A program made the position numbers and the translations under genes. The notes below the pieces were generated by a model. The model searched no databases and was not told the DNA's origin. It was given only the letters and a program-made list of their open reading frames with translations. DNA of 6,903 nucleotides from Chersky-265 sp035275285 (GTDB lineage Bacteria > Fibrobacterota > Fibrobacteria > UBA11236): assembly GCA_035275285.1 (NCBI GenBank), contig DATENA010000126.1, forward strand, positions 1 through 6,903, given 5' to 3'. Numbering within the stretch: position 1 is the first letter of the stretch; every line of letters begins with the position of its first letter. This document shows positions 1 through 5,279 of the stretch, one piece after another.

Positions 1-1
1 C

Positions 2-100
2 GATGCACTGGCTTGGGCGCGTCGCGCGCCGAGACCCGAAACTATTCGTCCTATGGCAATGGGGCGTGCGGCCGGAAGCTGGAAGGTAGGAGCCGGATGA
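2..100 (+). CDS. C-terminal tail of the intron A encoded protein (partial at 5' end)
   Basis: An open frame enters the window at base 2 and ends at the TGA at 98-100, which lies within domain V. It encodes 32 residues ending W-K-V-G-A-G-stop. The second intron's maturase ends W-N-M-G-A-V-stop at exactly the same place in its own domain V, which is the main reason to believe this frame. No reverse transcriptase or maturase motif is visible because only the tail is present. The rest of the tail does not resemble the second intron's maturase end (no L-F-x-x-W-x-x-G), so the two introns are not recent copies of each other. An overlapping open frame from 13 is considered spurious. Confidence 0.45.
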   Translation, partial: DALAWARRAPRPETIRPMAMGRAAGSWKVGAG

Positions 101-162
101 GGCGAGAGTTTCACGTCCGGTTCTCGGAGGGCCTGGGGGGGAGTTCCCCCGGGCTACTCGAC
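90..162 (+). ncRNA. Group II intron A domains V and VI
   Basis: Domain V: bases 90-97 (GAGCCGGA) pair with 116-123 (TCCGGTTC). An upper stem (98-103 with 108-113) carries a GAGA tetraloop at 104-107, and a two-base CG bulge sits at 114-115. The catalytic AGC triad is at 91-93. Domain VI: 127-129 pair with 157-159, then 130-139 pair with 146-155, leaving A156 bulged as the likely branch-point adenosine six bases before the intron end. All elements needed for the splicing chemistry at this end are present. Confidence 0.87.
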
Positions 163-652
163 TCATTGTTCATTGCGGAAGTGAAGGAGAGGCGCGGTCA
201 ATGCTGGAAGCCATACGAATACTTCGTTTGATTTCCTGGGCTACACGTTTCAACCACGACGAGCGAAAACACGCTGGGGAAAGTTCTTTGTTAGCTTTCT
301 CCCAGCGATGAGCGCCAACGCAGCAAACAAAGTGAGGGAAACGATGCGCCAATGGCGTATACCCTCGCAGCGGAGCAATCAGAACCTGGCGGAAATCGCC
401 AAGCTGGTTAATCCGACACTCACGGGATGGCTCAACTACTATGGCCGATTCAGTCGGTCGAAGTGCACCAATGTCCTTCAGCATTTCAATAGGATATTGG
501 CGGAATGGGCTGGGCGGAAATATAAGGGATTAAGATACCGCTTGAGCGCCTCTCGCCACTGGCTGGCGGGGATTGCGAAAACGAACTCAACGTTATTTTC
601 ACTGTGGAAGCACGGTGTTCGTCCCGCAGGCTGGAACATGGGAGCCGTATGA
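163..652 (+). pseudogene. ltrA: Group II intron reverse transcriptase/maturase, C-terminal fragment with frameshifts
   Basis: Intron-encoded proteins of this family reverse transcribe the intron during retrohoming and, through the maturase domain, assist RNA splicing. The fragment starts mid-gene with I-V-H-C (165-176). It continues in a second frame as K-E-R-R-G-Q-C-W-K-P-Y-E (184-219) and in a third as T-S-F-D-F-L-G-Y-T-F (221-250). All three pieces match successive parts of the family around the end of the reverse transcriptase domain, so two frame breaks lie at about 177-183 and at 220. From 221 to the TAG-free end the frame is intact, including the internal ATG at 308, and holds the maturase (GIIM) domain with G-W-L-N-Y-Y-G-R-F, R-K-Y-K-x-L and L-F-S-L-W-K-H-G-V. 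The stop TGA at 650-652 lies in domain V. The catalytic Y-x-D-D region is absent. A truncated product from 308 would hold only the maturase domain. Confidence 0.85.
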
Positions 653-715
653 GGCGAGAGTCTCACGTACGGTTCTGCGAGGGCCTGCGGGTGAAATCCC
701 CGCGGGCTATTCTAC
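642..715 (+). ncRNA. Group II intron B domains V and VI
   Basis: Domain V: 642-649 (GAGCCGTA) pair with 668-675 (TACGGTTC). The upper stem 650-655 pairs with 660-665 and is capped by a GAGA tetraloop at 656-659. The CG bulge is at 666-667 and the AGC triad at 643-645. Domain VI: 679-681 pair with 710-712, 682-691 pair with 699-708, and A709 is bulged as the likely branch point, six bases before the end at 715. Compared with intron A the stem pair G96-C117 is replaced by T648-A669, a compensatory change supporting the fold. Confidence 0.9.
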
Positions 716-734
716 AATAGAAATGGGATGCGAA

Positions 735-806
735 ATGAATGAAATCCGGATGTTTGCCGCAGCGCTGATGGTATTCACGCTAACCGGGACCGAGGCATCC
801 GATTGA
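735..806 (+). CDS. Signal-peptide-like mini-ORF (possibly the broken 5' end of the next gene)
   Basis: This 23-residue frame begins M-N-E-I-R-M, continues with a hydrophobic stretch (F-A-A-A-L-M-V-F-T-L) and ends G-T-E-A-S-D, which is the layout of a Sec signal peptide with a small-residue cleavage region. The stop TGA at 804-806 overlaps the ATG of the next ORF (UGAUG). Two readings are possible: a true secreted protein whose reading frame was broken just after the signal peptide, or a coupled leader peptide. An in-frame ATG at 723 would add four residues. No strong ribosome binding site is seen. It starts 19 bases after the intron B end, so the intron sits at the very 5' edge of this locus. 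Confidence 0.35.
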   Translation: MNEIRMFAAALMVFTLTGTEASD

Positions 807-1246
807 TGCGCGATACTTCAAACGGCGGATCGTTCCATTTCAAATTGGAAGAAAAATTGAAAGGCAAAATCCGAATCGACGATCGAACCGACCAGATGGA
901 AGACAGGCCGAGGTTCAGCTTTTGGGTCGATAGTTCGGACATGATGAAAATCCCGAGGAATGCAGACGACCAAAGGTGGCCTTGGTTTGAAATTTCCAAT
1001 GCTGAAGAAATCAGGAAAAAGGTCGAAAAGAAAGCATCCAAATCGAATCTGGAGTGTGCTGCCATTGAAGCCGATATCGAAATCAAAGAATATAATTATG
1101 CGGGAGTCCAGCGGACTGAGGCAGCGGACGCGGCTGCGATTAAATTGAAAAGACTGGGAAAAATTGAATCCGGAAAATGCGATCCGGACTTGCAATGGTG
1201 GACCGAAATCGTCAAGAAAAAGGATAGCCACCCATTTAAGCGGTAG
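806..1246 (+). CDS. Hypothetical charged protein
   Basis: I do not recognise this 146-residue protein. The ATG at 806 shares its A with the preceding TGA, suggesting translational coupling or a former fusion with the signal peptide encoded just upstream; a TTG at 803 is in frame as well. The product is rich in Lys, Glu and Asp. Its middle has an acidic/basic helix-like stretch (around residues 69-84, E-E-I-R-K-K-V-E-K-K), and its end (C-D-P-D-L-Q-W-W-T-E-I-V) is aromatic-rich. It has no own membrane segment, so if secreted it depends on the upstream peptide. Base composition is clearly more AT-rich than the genes after 1900. An equally long open frame on the other strand is judged a shadow because its product is an implausible Phe/Ser-rich chain. 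Confidence 0.5.
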   Translation: MRDTSNGGSFHFKLEEKLKGKIRIDDRTDQMEDRPRFSFWVDSSDMMKIPRNADDQRWPWFEISNAEEIRKKVEKKASKSNLECAAIEADIEIKEYNYAGVQRTEAADAAAIKLKRLGKIESGKCDPDLQWWTEIVKKKDSHPFKR

Positions 1247-1267
1247 TAGTTCGATAAGCAAGCCGAA

Positions 1268-1480
1268 ATGGAGACGAATCCAAAATGCAGCGCATCAAAA
1301 ATCGAACCAATACGGCTGCTACCAAGCAGGCTCGAGAAACGGCCGGGGAAAATCAAGTTTGCCCGCATTGACCGGATCGGATTCAAGGAACGCTACGGGC
1401 AAATATTCGGTAGATACGCGAAGAAACGAGGAGGCGCCGCCAGATGGAATCCATGCCGATCACCAGAGAAAGCATTTTGA
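1268..1480 (+). CDS. Doubtful small basic ORF
   Basis: This is a 70-residue frame with a weak ribosome binding context that overlaps the start of the next gene by 37 bases. The middle (F-A-R-I-D-R-I-G-F-K-E-R-Y-G-Q-I-F) looks protein-like and basic, but the last 12 residues read across the start of the NTF2-like gene in another frame, which is unusual for a real C-terminus. It could be the remnant of a degraded gene in the stretch 1247-1443, or chance. I recognise no family. Confidence 0.15.
   Translation: METNPKCSASKIEPIRLLPSRLEKRPGKIKFARIDRIGFKERYGQIFGRYAKKRGGAARWNPCRSPEKAF
1428..1434 (+). promoter_or_regulatory. Strong Shine-Dalgarno fixing the start of the NTF2-like gene
   Basis: GAGGAGG lies nine bases before the ATG at 1444. 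This selects 1444 over the in-frame ATG at 1453. Confidence 0.7.
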
Positions 1481-1824
1481 ATGCCGAGTTGGGCCTGATC
1501 GAAGGAATCAAGAAAAGCGATGTCCGCTATTTAAGCCATATCCTGCACGACGACCTGCTTTTCATCGCGCCAAACGGCCAAGTGGTCACCAAGCAAATGG
1601 ATTTGGAATCGCATCGGAAAGGCGATATGGTCGTTGAGAGTCTCACGCCGACTTTCGAGGAGATTAGAATCCTGGATACCGTGGCGACGGTGATTGTGGT
1701 TTATGAAACGAAGGGATCGATGCTTGGCAATCCGATAAGCGGGCGGTTCCGCTATATCCGGATTTGGAAGGATTCCGGAGATGGGTTGAAGGTTATCGGG
1801 GGCGGTTGTTTCGCGATACATTGA
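1444..1824 (+). CDS. NTF2-like / SnoaL-fold (DUF4440-type) protein
   Basis: This 126-residue protein has the look of the small NTF2-like alpha+beta cone fold. It opens with a helix (T-R-E-S-I-L-N-A-E-L-G-L-I-E-G-I-K-K-S-D) followed by L-x-x-I-L-H-D-D-L-L-F-I-A-P-N-G, the usual entry into the first strand. Then come a helix and strands including the segment around R-I-L-D-T-V-A-T-V-I-V-V-Y-E-T-K-G, and a final F-R-Y-I-R-I-W-K-D strand pair. Family members bind small hydrophobic ligands or act as small enzymes; nothing here identifies a substrate. The protein has no signal peptide, so it is probably cytoplasmic. It lies 99 bases before the lipoprotein gene on the same strand and may be cotranscribed with it. 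The full domain length is present and there is no sign of truncation. Confidence 0.75.
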   Translation: MESMPITRESILNAELGLIEGIKKSDVRYLSHILHDDLLFIAPNGQVVTKQMDLESHRKGDMVVESLTPTFEEIRILDTVATVIVVYETKGSMLGNPISGRFRYIRIWKDSGDGLKVIGGGCFAIH

Positions 1825-1923
1825 GCCATGGCGGCGCGGCGGCGCAGCCCGATCCCCAAGTCCATATCATCAAGTACGGTCCTGGAAAAAGATGGCCTGG
1901 AAATCGAATGGAAGGGAATAATC

Positions 1924-2715
1924 GTGTCAAATCCTTTACGGAAGCTCTTGCTCGGAGGGGTCGCCCTCGGCTGGTTCGCGGCTTGCAGCCAACCGGAACC
2001 GGACGATCCGGGCGCCGTCGGAATCAAAGTGCTGCTTGCGTATTCCGAAAGCGATACGGGGCGTTTCGAGGACTATCCGGCCCGGATCCGGGAGCGGTTT
2101 TCGGAAACCCAATCCGTATTCACGAACAGCGGGACCGGAGTCCGTTTCGAGATCGCCGCGATAGTCGAGATCCCCTTCCAACCGGAGGAGAGGACCGCCG
2201 ATTTGGTGCGCCTGGTGAAAAGGAAGGATGGATACTGGGACGGGATACATCGGATCCGGGACAGTCTCGAGGCGGACATCGTGGTTTTCATCAGCCCCTT
2301 GGCGAACGCGACCATAAACGGTTCCATCCTGGCGACGGATTCGACTGCTTTCGTAATCGTCGCTTGGGAGCATTTCGAGGCGCCGGTTTATGGATTGGCG
2401 CATGAGATGGCGCATTTGTTCGGGGCCATGCACCCCGGAACGGTCGGGGCCGTCGCGGACCAGTTCCCCCAAGGGTTCCCTTGGGGGAACGACACCCTCA
2501 AGACGGTTATCGATTGGAGCGCGGGCGAGACGGTCCCTTATTTTTCCAATCCGGAAATCCCATATCGCGGGCGAAGGATCGGAGAAGCCGGAAAGGCGGA
2601 CATCGCTTCCGTGATCCGTGCCACCGCCGCATACGTTTCCAACTTCCGGGGAAAGGTCACGCAGACGGATTTCCTTCCCAAAGGAACCATGCCTTCGGCG
2701 GATTTTTCCGAATAG
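1924..2715 (+). CDS. Lipoprotein zinc metalloprotease, metzincin (M12B/reprolysin-like)
   Basis: The predicted product is a 263-residue exported peptidase. I chose GTG 1924, preceded by AAGGG at 1912-1916, because it puts a short lipoprotein signal peptide at the N-terminus (R-K at 6-7, hydrophobic 8-18, lipobox F-A-A-C with Cys21). The longer open frame from 1828 buries that signal. The body begins K-V-L-L-A-Y-S and carries D-G-Y-W-D-G-I-H-x-I-R-D-S-L-E-A-D-I-V-V, like bacterial reprolysin-type and peptidyl-Asp metalloendopeptidase relatives. The zinc motif H-E-M-A-H-L-F-G-A-M-H is at residues 160-170 (His160, Glu161, His164, His170). A family-like ending follows (Y-F-S-N-P-E-I and N-F-R-G). 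Where relatives have the Met-turn (T-V-M), this protein has T194-V195-Ile196, and the Cys pair common in relatives is missing. It is probably anchored in the outer membrane. Substrate unknown. Confidence 0.85.
   Translation: MSNPLRKLLLGGVALGWFAACSQPEPDDPGAVGIKVLLAYSESDTGRFEDYPARIRERFSETQSVFTNSGTGVRFEIAAIVEIPFQPEERTADLVRLVKRKDGYWDGIHRIRDSLEADIVVFISPLANATINGSILATDSTAFVIVAWEHFEAPVYGLAHEMAHLFGAMHPGTVGAVADQFPQGFPWGNDTLKTVIDWSAGETVPYFSNPEIPYRGRRIGEAGKADIASVIRATAAYVSNFRGKVTQTDFLPKGTMPSADFSE
2463..2490. repeat. 13-bp perfect inverted repeat inside the metalloprotease gene
   Basis: GTTCCCCCAAGGG (2463-2475), two central bases TT, then the exact reverse complement CCCTTGGGGGAAC (2478-2490). In RNA this gives a very stable hairpin with a 12-bp stem and a four-base loop. 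It lies within codons for residues just after the zinc-binding motif. Confidence 0.9.
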
Positions 2716-2819
2716 AGAGCGGAAACGCAAGGTTGACAGTAACGGCCACTTTTTGCCTGAAAAGTATTGTCCAAAAAGCAGTACAAAAATGACTACTTGG
2801 GGCCGGGGGCCACGGATCA

Positions 2820-2843
2820 GGGATTCCCCGCCGCCGGAATCCC
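2820..2843. terminator. Perfect 8-bp hairpin, possible terminator or operator
   Basis: GGGATTCC (2820-2827), an eight-base loop, and GGAATCCC (2836-2843). There is no T-tract after it, so it may be a factor-assisted terminator for the metalloprotease, an operator for the downstream operon, or only an RNA hairpin. Confidence 0.35.
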
Positions 2844-2911
2844 GTAAATAGAACTTGTACCGGCGAATCGGATTAGCGTAGGTTTACTCCCGGAACGAGG
2901 CGGCCCGGCGC

Positions 2912-2945
2912 GGGACCACGGGCGCGGTTCGGGCCGCGAAGGGAG
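2912..2945 (+). promoter_or_regulatory. Leader hairpins abutting the Shine-Dalgarno of the hydrolase gene
   Basis: CGCGG (2923-2927) and CCGCG (2934-2938) form a hairpin with loop TTCGGG, ending directly before the Shine-Dalgarno AAGGGAG (2939-2945). Alternatively GGCCCG (2912-2917) can pair with CGGGCC (2930-2935), which disrupts the first hairpin. In this GC-rich leader such pairings may be incidental. Confidence 0.3.
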
Positions 2946-2953
2946 ATTTTCCG

Positions 2954-3631
2954 ATGAGCACCTTGATGGTAGAAGCGGAACCCGAGGCGATTGCGATCGA
3001 CCCGGCCCGCACCGCGGTGGTCGTGATCGATATGCAACGCGACTTCCTCGAGCCCGGCGGCTTCGGCGAAACGCTCGGAAACGACGTGTCCCTGTTGCAA
3101 CGCGCCGTGGCGCCCATCCAGGCCTTGTTGGAAGGGACGCGGCGACGGCGGATGCTGATCATCCATACCCGCGAAGGCCATCTCCCGGACCTGAGCGACG
3201 CTCCCAAGGCGAAGCTCGAACGCGGGTCGCCGGGCATCCGCATCGGCGCGCCGGGTCCCATGGGGCGCATCCTCATCCGCGGCGAGTCGGGCCACGACAT
3301 CGTGGCTTCCCTGAAGCCGCTCCCCGGGGAGGTGGTGGTCGACAAGCCCGGGAAGGGCGCCTTTTACGCGACCGAACTCGGCTCCATCCTCAAGGAGCGG
3401 GGCATCGAGAACCTCATCGTCTGCGGCGTGACGACGGAGGTGTGCGTGCATACGACGGTCCGGGAAGCGAACGACCGCGGGTACAAATGCATCGTTCCCG
3501 GCGACTGCTGCGCATCGTACTTTCCGGAGTTCCACGAGGCGGGCCTTAGGATGATCAAGGCCCAGGGCGGGATCTTCGGCTGGGTTTCGGATTCGACCCG
3601 GGTGCTCGCGGCCCTGGGCCGGGACCAATAG
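2954..3631 (+). CDS. Isochorismatase-family cysteine hydrolase, biuret hydrolase-like
   Basis: This 225-residue enzyme belongs to the isochorismatase-fold cysteine hydrolases, which cleave small amides through a Cys-thioester. The triad is visible: Asp26 in V-V-V-I-D-M-Q-R-D-F, Lys131 in V-D-K-P-G-K-G-A-F, and Cys164 in G-V-T-T-E-V-C-V with the usual cis-peptide pair V159-T160. From memory, the pieces H-T-R-E-G-H-x-P-D-L, P-G-P-x-G-R-I-L-x-R-G-E and R-E-A-N-D-R-G-Y are those of biuret hydrolase BiuH. They fit it better than RutB (ureidoacrylate amidohydrolase), which shares the fold. A biuret, triuret or similar ureido substrate is therefore likely, giving ammonia and a carbamoylated acid in the cytoplasm. 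The start is set by AAGGGAG at 2939-2945, eight bases upstream. The permease gene follows after 31 bp, surely in one operon. Exact substrate is inference. Confidence 0.88.
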   Translation: MSTLMVEAEPEAIAIDPARTAVVVIDMQRDFLEPGGFGETLGNDVSLLQRAVAPIQALLEGTRRRRMLIIHTREGHLPDLSDAPKAKLERGSPGIRIGAPGPMGRILIRGESGHDIVASLKPLPGEVVVDKPGKGAFYATELGSILKERGIENLIVCGVTTEVCVHTTVREANDRGYKCIVPGDCCASYFPEFHEAGLRMIKAQGGIFGWVSDSTRVLAALGRDQ

Positions 3632-3662
3632 GAGCTTTTTCAAACCAAGACCGGAGACGCCC

Positions 3663-5279
3663 ATGAAAACCACCTCGCCGTCCGCTTCCCTTTTCAGGCC
3701 CAAGCTCTGGGTGCCAGGCGACTGGAACGCTTTGTTCGGGTTCGGCACCAACATCCTGGTCAATATGCTGACGCTCACCGCGTTGCTCCTTTACGTTCTG
3801 CAGATGCCGAGGGAGATGGTGTTCGGGCGCATCCTGCCCGCCGCGGGCATGATGATGTTCATGAGCACGGCGTACTATGCCTGGCTCGCCTACCGCCTGG
3901 CGCGGAAGACGGGCCGATCGGACGTATGCGCGCTGCCTTCCGGCATCAGCGTGCCCCACATGTTCATCGTCACCCTGGTCATCATGCTTCCCGTCAAGCT
4001 CGCGACCGGCGATCCCGTCAAGGGCTGGCAGGCGGGGCTGGTCTGGGTCTTCATCCAGAGCTTCGTGCTGATGGGCGGCGGTTTCCTGGCCCCGATCATC
4101 CGCAGGATGACCCCCAAGGCCGCGTTGCTCGGGGCGCTGGCGGGCGTGGCGATCACCTTCATTTCCATGAAGCCGGCCCTGGAAATGTTCATGACGCCGA
4201 TGGTCGGCGTCGTCTGCTTCGCCATCATCCTCGTCAGCTGGTTCGGCGGCGTCAAGTACGGCGGGATCCCCGCGGGCCTGGTGGCCATCGCCGGCGGCAC
4301 GCTGATCGCCTGGGGCTCGAACCTGTTCGGCCTGAACTACGGAGGCATGAGCCTGGAAGCCCTCAAAGGTTCGTTCCAGACCTTCGGCTTCGCCGTGCCG
4401 CATCCGGTGATCGGCTTGATCCTCGGCGGGCTGCACTGGTCCTTCCTCAAGACCATCCTGGTCACCGCCATCCCGTTCGGCATCTACGATCTGGTCGAGG
4501 CCATGGACAACGTGGTCAGCGCCTCGGCGGCCGGGGACGAGTATCCCACCACGCGCGTCCTCACGGCGGACGGGGTCATCAGCCTGGCAGGCTGTCTCAT
4601 GGGCAATCCGTACATCAATGCCGTGTACATCGGCCATCCGGGATGGAAGGCCATGGGCGGCCGCATCGGGTATTCCGCCGCCACCGGGCTCATGATCATC
4701 GTCCTCTCCTGGTTCGGAGTCATCTCGCTCATGACCGCGGTCATCCCGGTCATCGCCATCTCGCCCATCCTGCTCTACATCGGCATGCTCATCGGTTCCC
4801 AGGCCTTCCAGGAAAGCCCGCACCGCCATGCGCCGGCCATCGTGGTCGCGCTCATCCCTTCGCTCGCCGCCTGGGCCAAGCTGCAAATCGACAATTCCCT
4901 GGGCGCGGTGTCGGGCATCCACCAGGTCACCCCGGAAATGATCGCCTCCATGAAGCAGGTGGGGATCATGTACCATGGGCTGTCGATCCTGGGAGGCGGA
5001 TCCATCCTCTCGGGCGTCATCCTGGGCGCGGTCACCGTGTACATCGTCGATCGCGCGTTCCTGAAAGCGTCGGGGTTCGCGGCCGCGGGCGGCGTGCTCA
5101 CTTTCTTCGGCCTGATGCACGGGGAGGAAGTCGGCGCCTTCCAGAACCCGGCGGTGGTTTTCTCCTACTTCTCGGTCGCGGCCGTATTGCTCGCCTGCAA
5201 TCGCTTCGCCTCCACGGCCCCGGCCCCCATTGAAGAAGAGCGCCTCGAACGCAAGGAACTGCTCGAAACCCTCGCCTGA
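3663..5279 (+). CDS. NCS2-type nucleobase permease-like transporter
   Basis: This 538-residue polytopic inner-membrane protein has about 12-14 hydrophobic segments. It resembles the NCS2 (xanthine/uracil/ascorbate permease) superfamily, whose members import nucleobases with protons or sodium. Supporting pieces are the early A-L-P-S-G-I-S-V-P-H-M half-helix motif (residues 90-100), the paired repeats, and the core segment D-L-V-E-A-M-D-N followed by T-A-D-G-V-I-S. In that segment Glu279 occupies the place of the conserved TM8 glutamate. The TM10 half-helix reads N-A-V-Y-I-G-H-P-G (319-327), with Gly324 where relatives usually have Glu. The start has GGAG at 3653-3656, six bases before the ATG. 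The tail is charged and Glu-rich. Coupling to the upstream amidohydrolase gene suggests it imports that enzyme's substrate or its cyclic precursor. Length and predicted topology are full, with no sign of truncation. Confidence 0.82.
   Translation: MKTTSPSASLFRPKLWVPGDWNALFGFGTNILVNMLTLTALLLYVLQMPREMVFGRILPAAGMMMFMSTAYYAWLAYRLARKTGRSDVCALPSGISVPHMFIVTLVIMLPVKLATGDPVKGWQAGLVWVFIQSFVLMGGGFLAPIIRRMTPKAALLGALAGVAITFISMKPALEMFMTPMVGVVCFAIILVSWFGGVKYGGIPAGLVAIAGGTLIAWGSNLFGLNYGGMSLEALKGSFQTFGFAVPHPVIGLILGGLHWSFLKTILVTAIPFGIYDLVEAMDNVVSASAAGDEYPTTRVLTADGVISLAGCLMGNPYINAVYIGHPGWKAMGGRIGYSAATGLMIIVLSWFGVISLMTAVIPVIAISPILLYIGMLIGSQAFQESPHRHAPAIVVALIPSLAAWAKLQIDNSLGAVSGIHQVTPEMIASMKQVGIMYHGLSILGGGSILSGVILGAVTVYIVDRAFLKASGFAAAGGVLTFFGLMHGEEVGAFQNPAVVFSYFSVAAVLLACNRFASTAPAPIEEERLERKELLETLA

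Larger units (their letters stand above)
1..162 (+). mobile_element. 3' end of an upstream group II intron (intron A), cut by the window start
   Basis: This is the last part of a bacterial group II intron: the end of its encoded protein, domain V, domain VI and the 3' splice end. Domain V at about 90-123 has every expected element, and domain VI at 127-159 is a stem with a bulged adenine at 156. The predicted intron end is the AC at 161-162, placed by analogy with the second intron, whose branch adenine is also six bases before its end. The sequence directly after 162 is reverse transcriptase coding sequence of another intron, so this element appears to sit inside that one. The 5' part with the GUGYG start, domains I-III and most of the protein lie outside the window. 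Confidence 0.8.
163..715 (+). mobile_element. 3' part of a second group II intron (intron B), interrupted by intron A
   Basis: This stretch is the end of a group II intron: the late reverse transcriptase and maturase coding region followed by intact domains V and VI, with the predicted 3' splice end at AC 714-715. Its left edge coincides with the predicted end of intron A in the middle of the reverse transcriptase ORF, so the preceding part of intron B should lie upstream of intron A, outside the window. GC content is lower than in the genes at the right of the window, in keeping with an acquired element. The 3' exon starts at 716, only 19 bases before the ATG of a signal-peptide-like ORF. 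Confidence 0.82.
2716..2953. other. Intergenic region between metalloprotease and hydrolase operon
   Basis: This 238-bp gap has two parts. The left part (to about 2800) is AT-richer, with A-tracts at 2760-2764, 2774-2778 and 2786-2790. The right part is very GC-rich and must contain the leader of the hydrolase gene. No convincing sigma-70 promoter was found: TTGACA at 2733-2738 has no matching -10 at proper spacing. The change in composition around 2800 marks the border between the accessory-like left side and the GC-rich right side of the window. Confidence 0.5.

Noticed and set aside
13..231. 72-codon plus-strand frame across domain V/VI of intron A
   Set aside because: It runs through structured intron RNA and across the intron junction; only its last part (184-219) coincides with one frame of the broken maturase.
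818..1261. 147-codon minus-strand frame opposite the charged hypothetical protein
   Set aside because: The product is an unbalanced Phe/Ser/Leu-rich chain without ribosome binding site; the plus-strand frame is more protein-like.
1285..1371. Mini-ORF of 28 residues ending V-C-P-H
   Set aside because: Briefly looked like the start of a zinc-ribbon protein interrupted by a stop, but no second Cys pair follows in any frame.
1828..1923. Upstream extension of the metalloprotease to ATG 1828
   Set aside because: It would bury the lipoprotein signal peptide behind 32 residues; GTG 1924 has the better ribosome binding site.
1936..2730. 264-codon minus-strand frame opposite the metalloprotease
   Set aside because: Arg/Pro/Gly-rich shadow product; the plus strand carries clear family motifs.
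2733..2738. TTGACA as a -35 promoter element
   Set aside because: No acceptable -10 hexamer lies 16-18 bases downstream.
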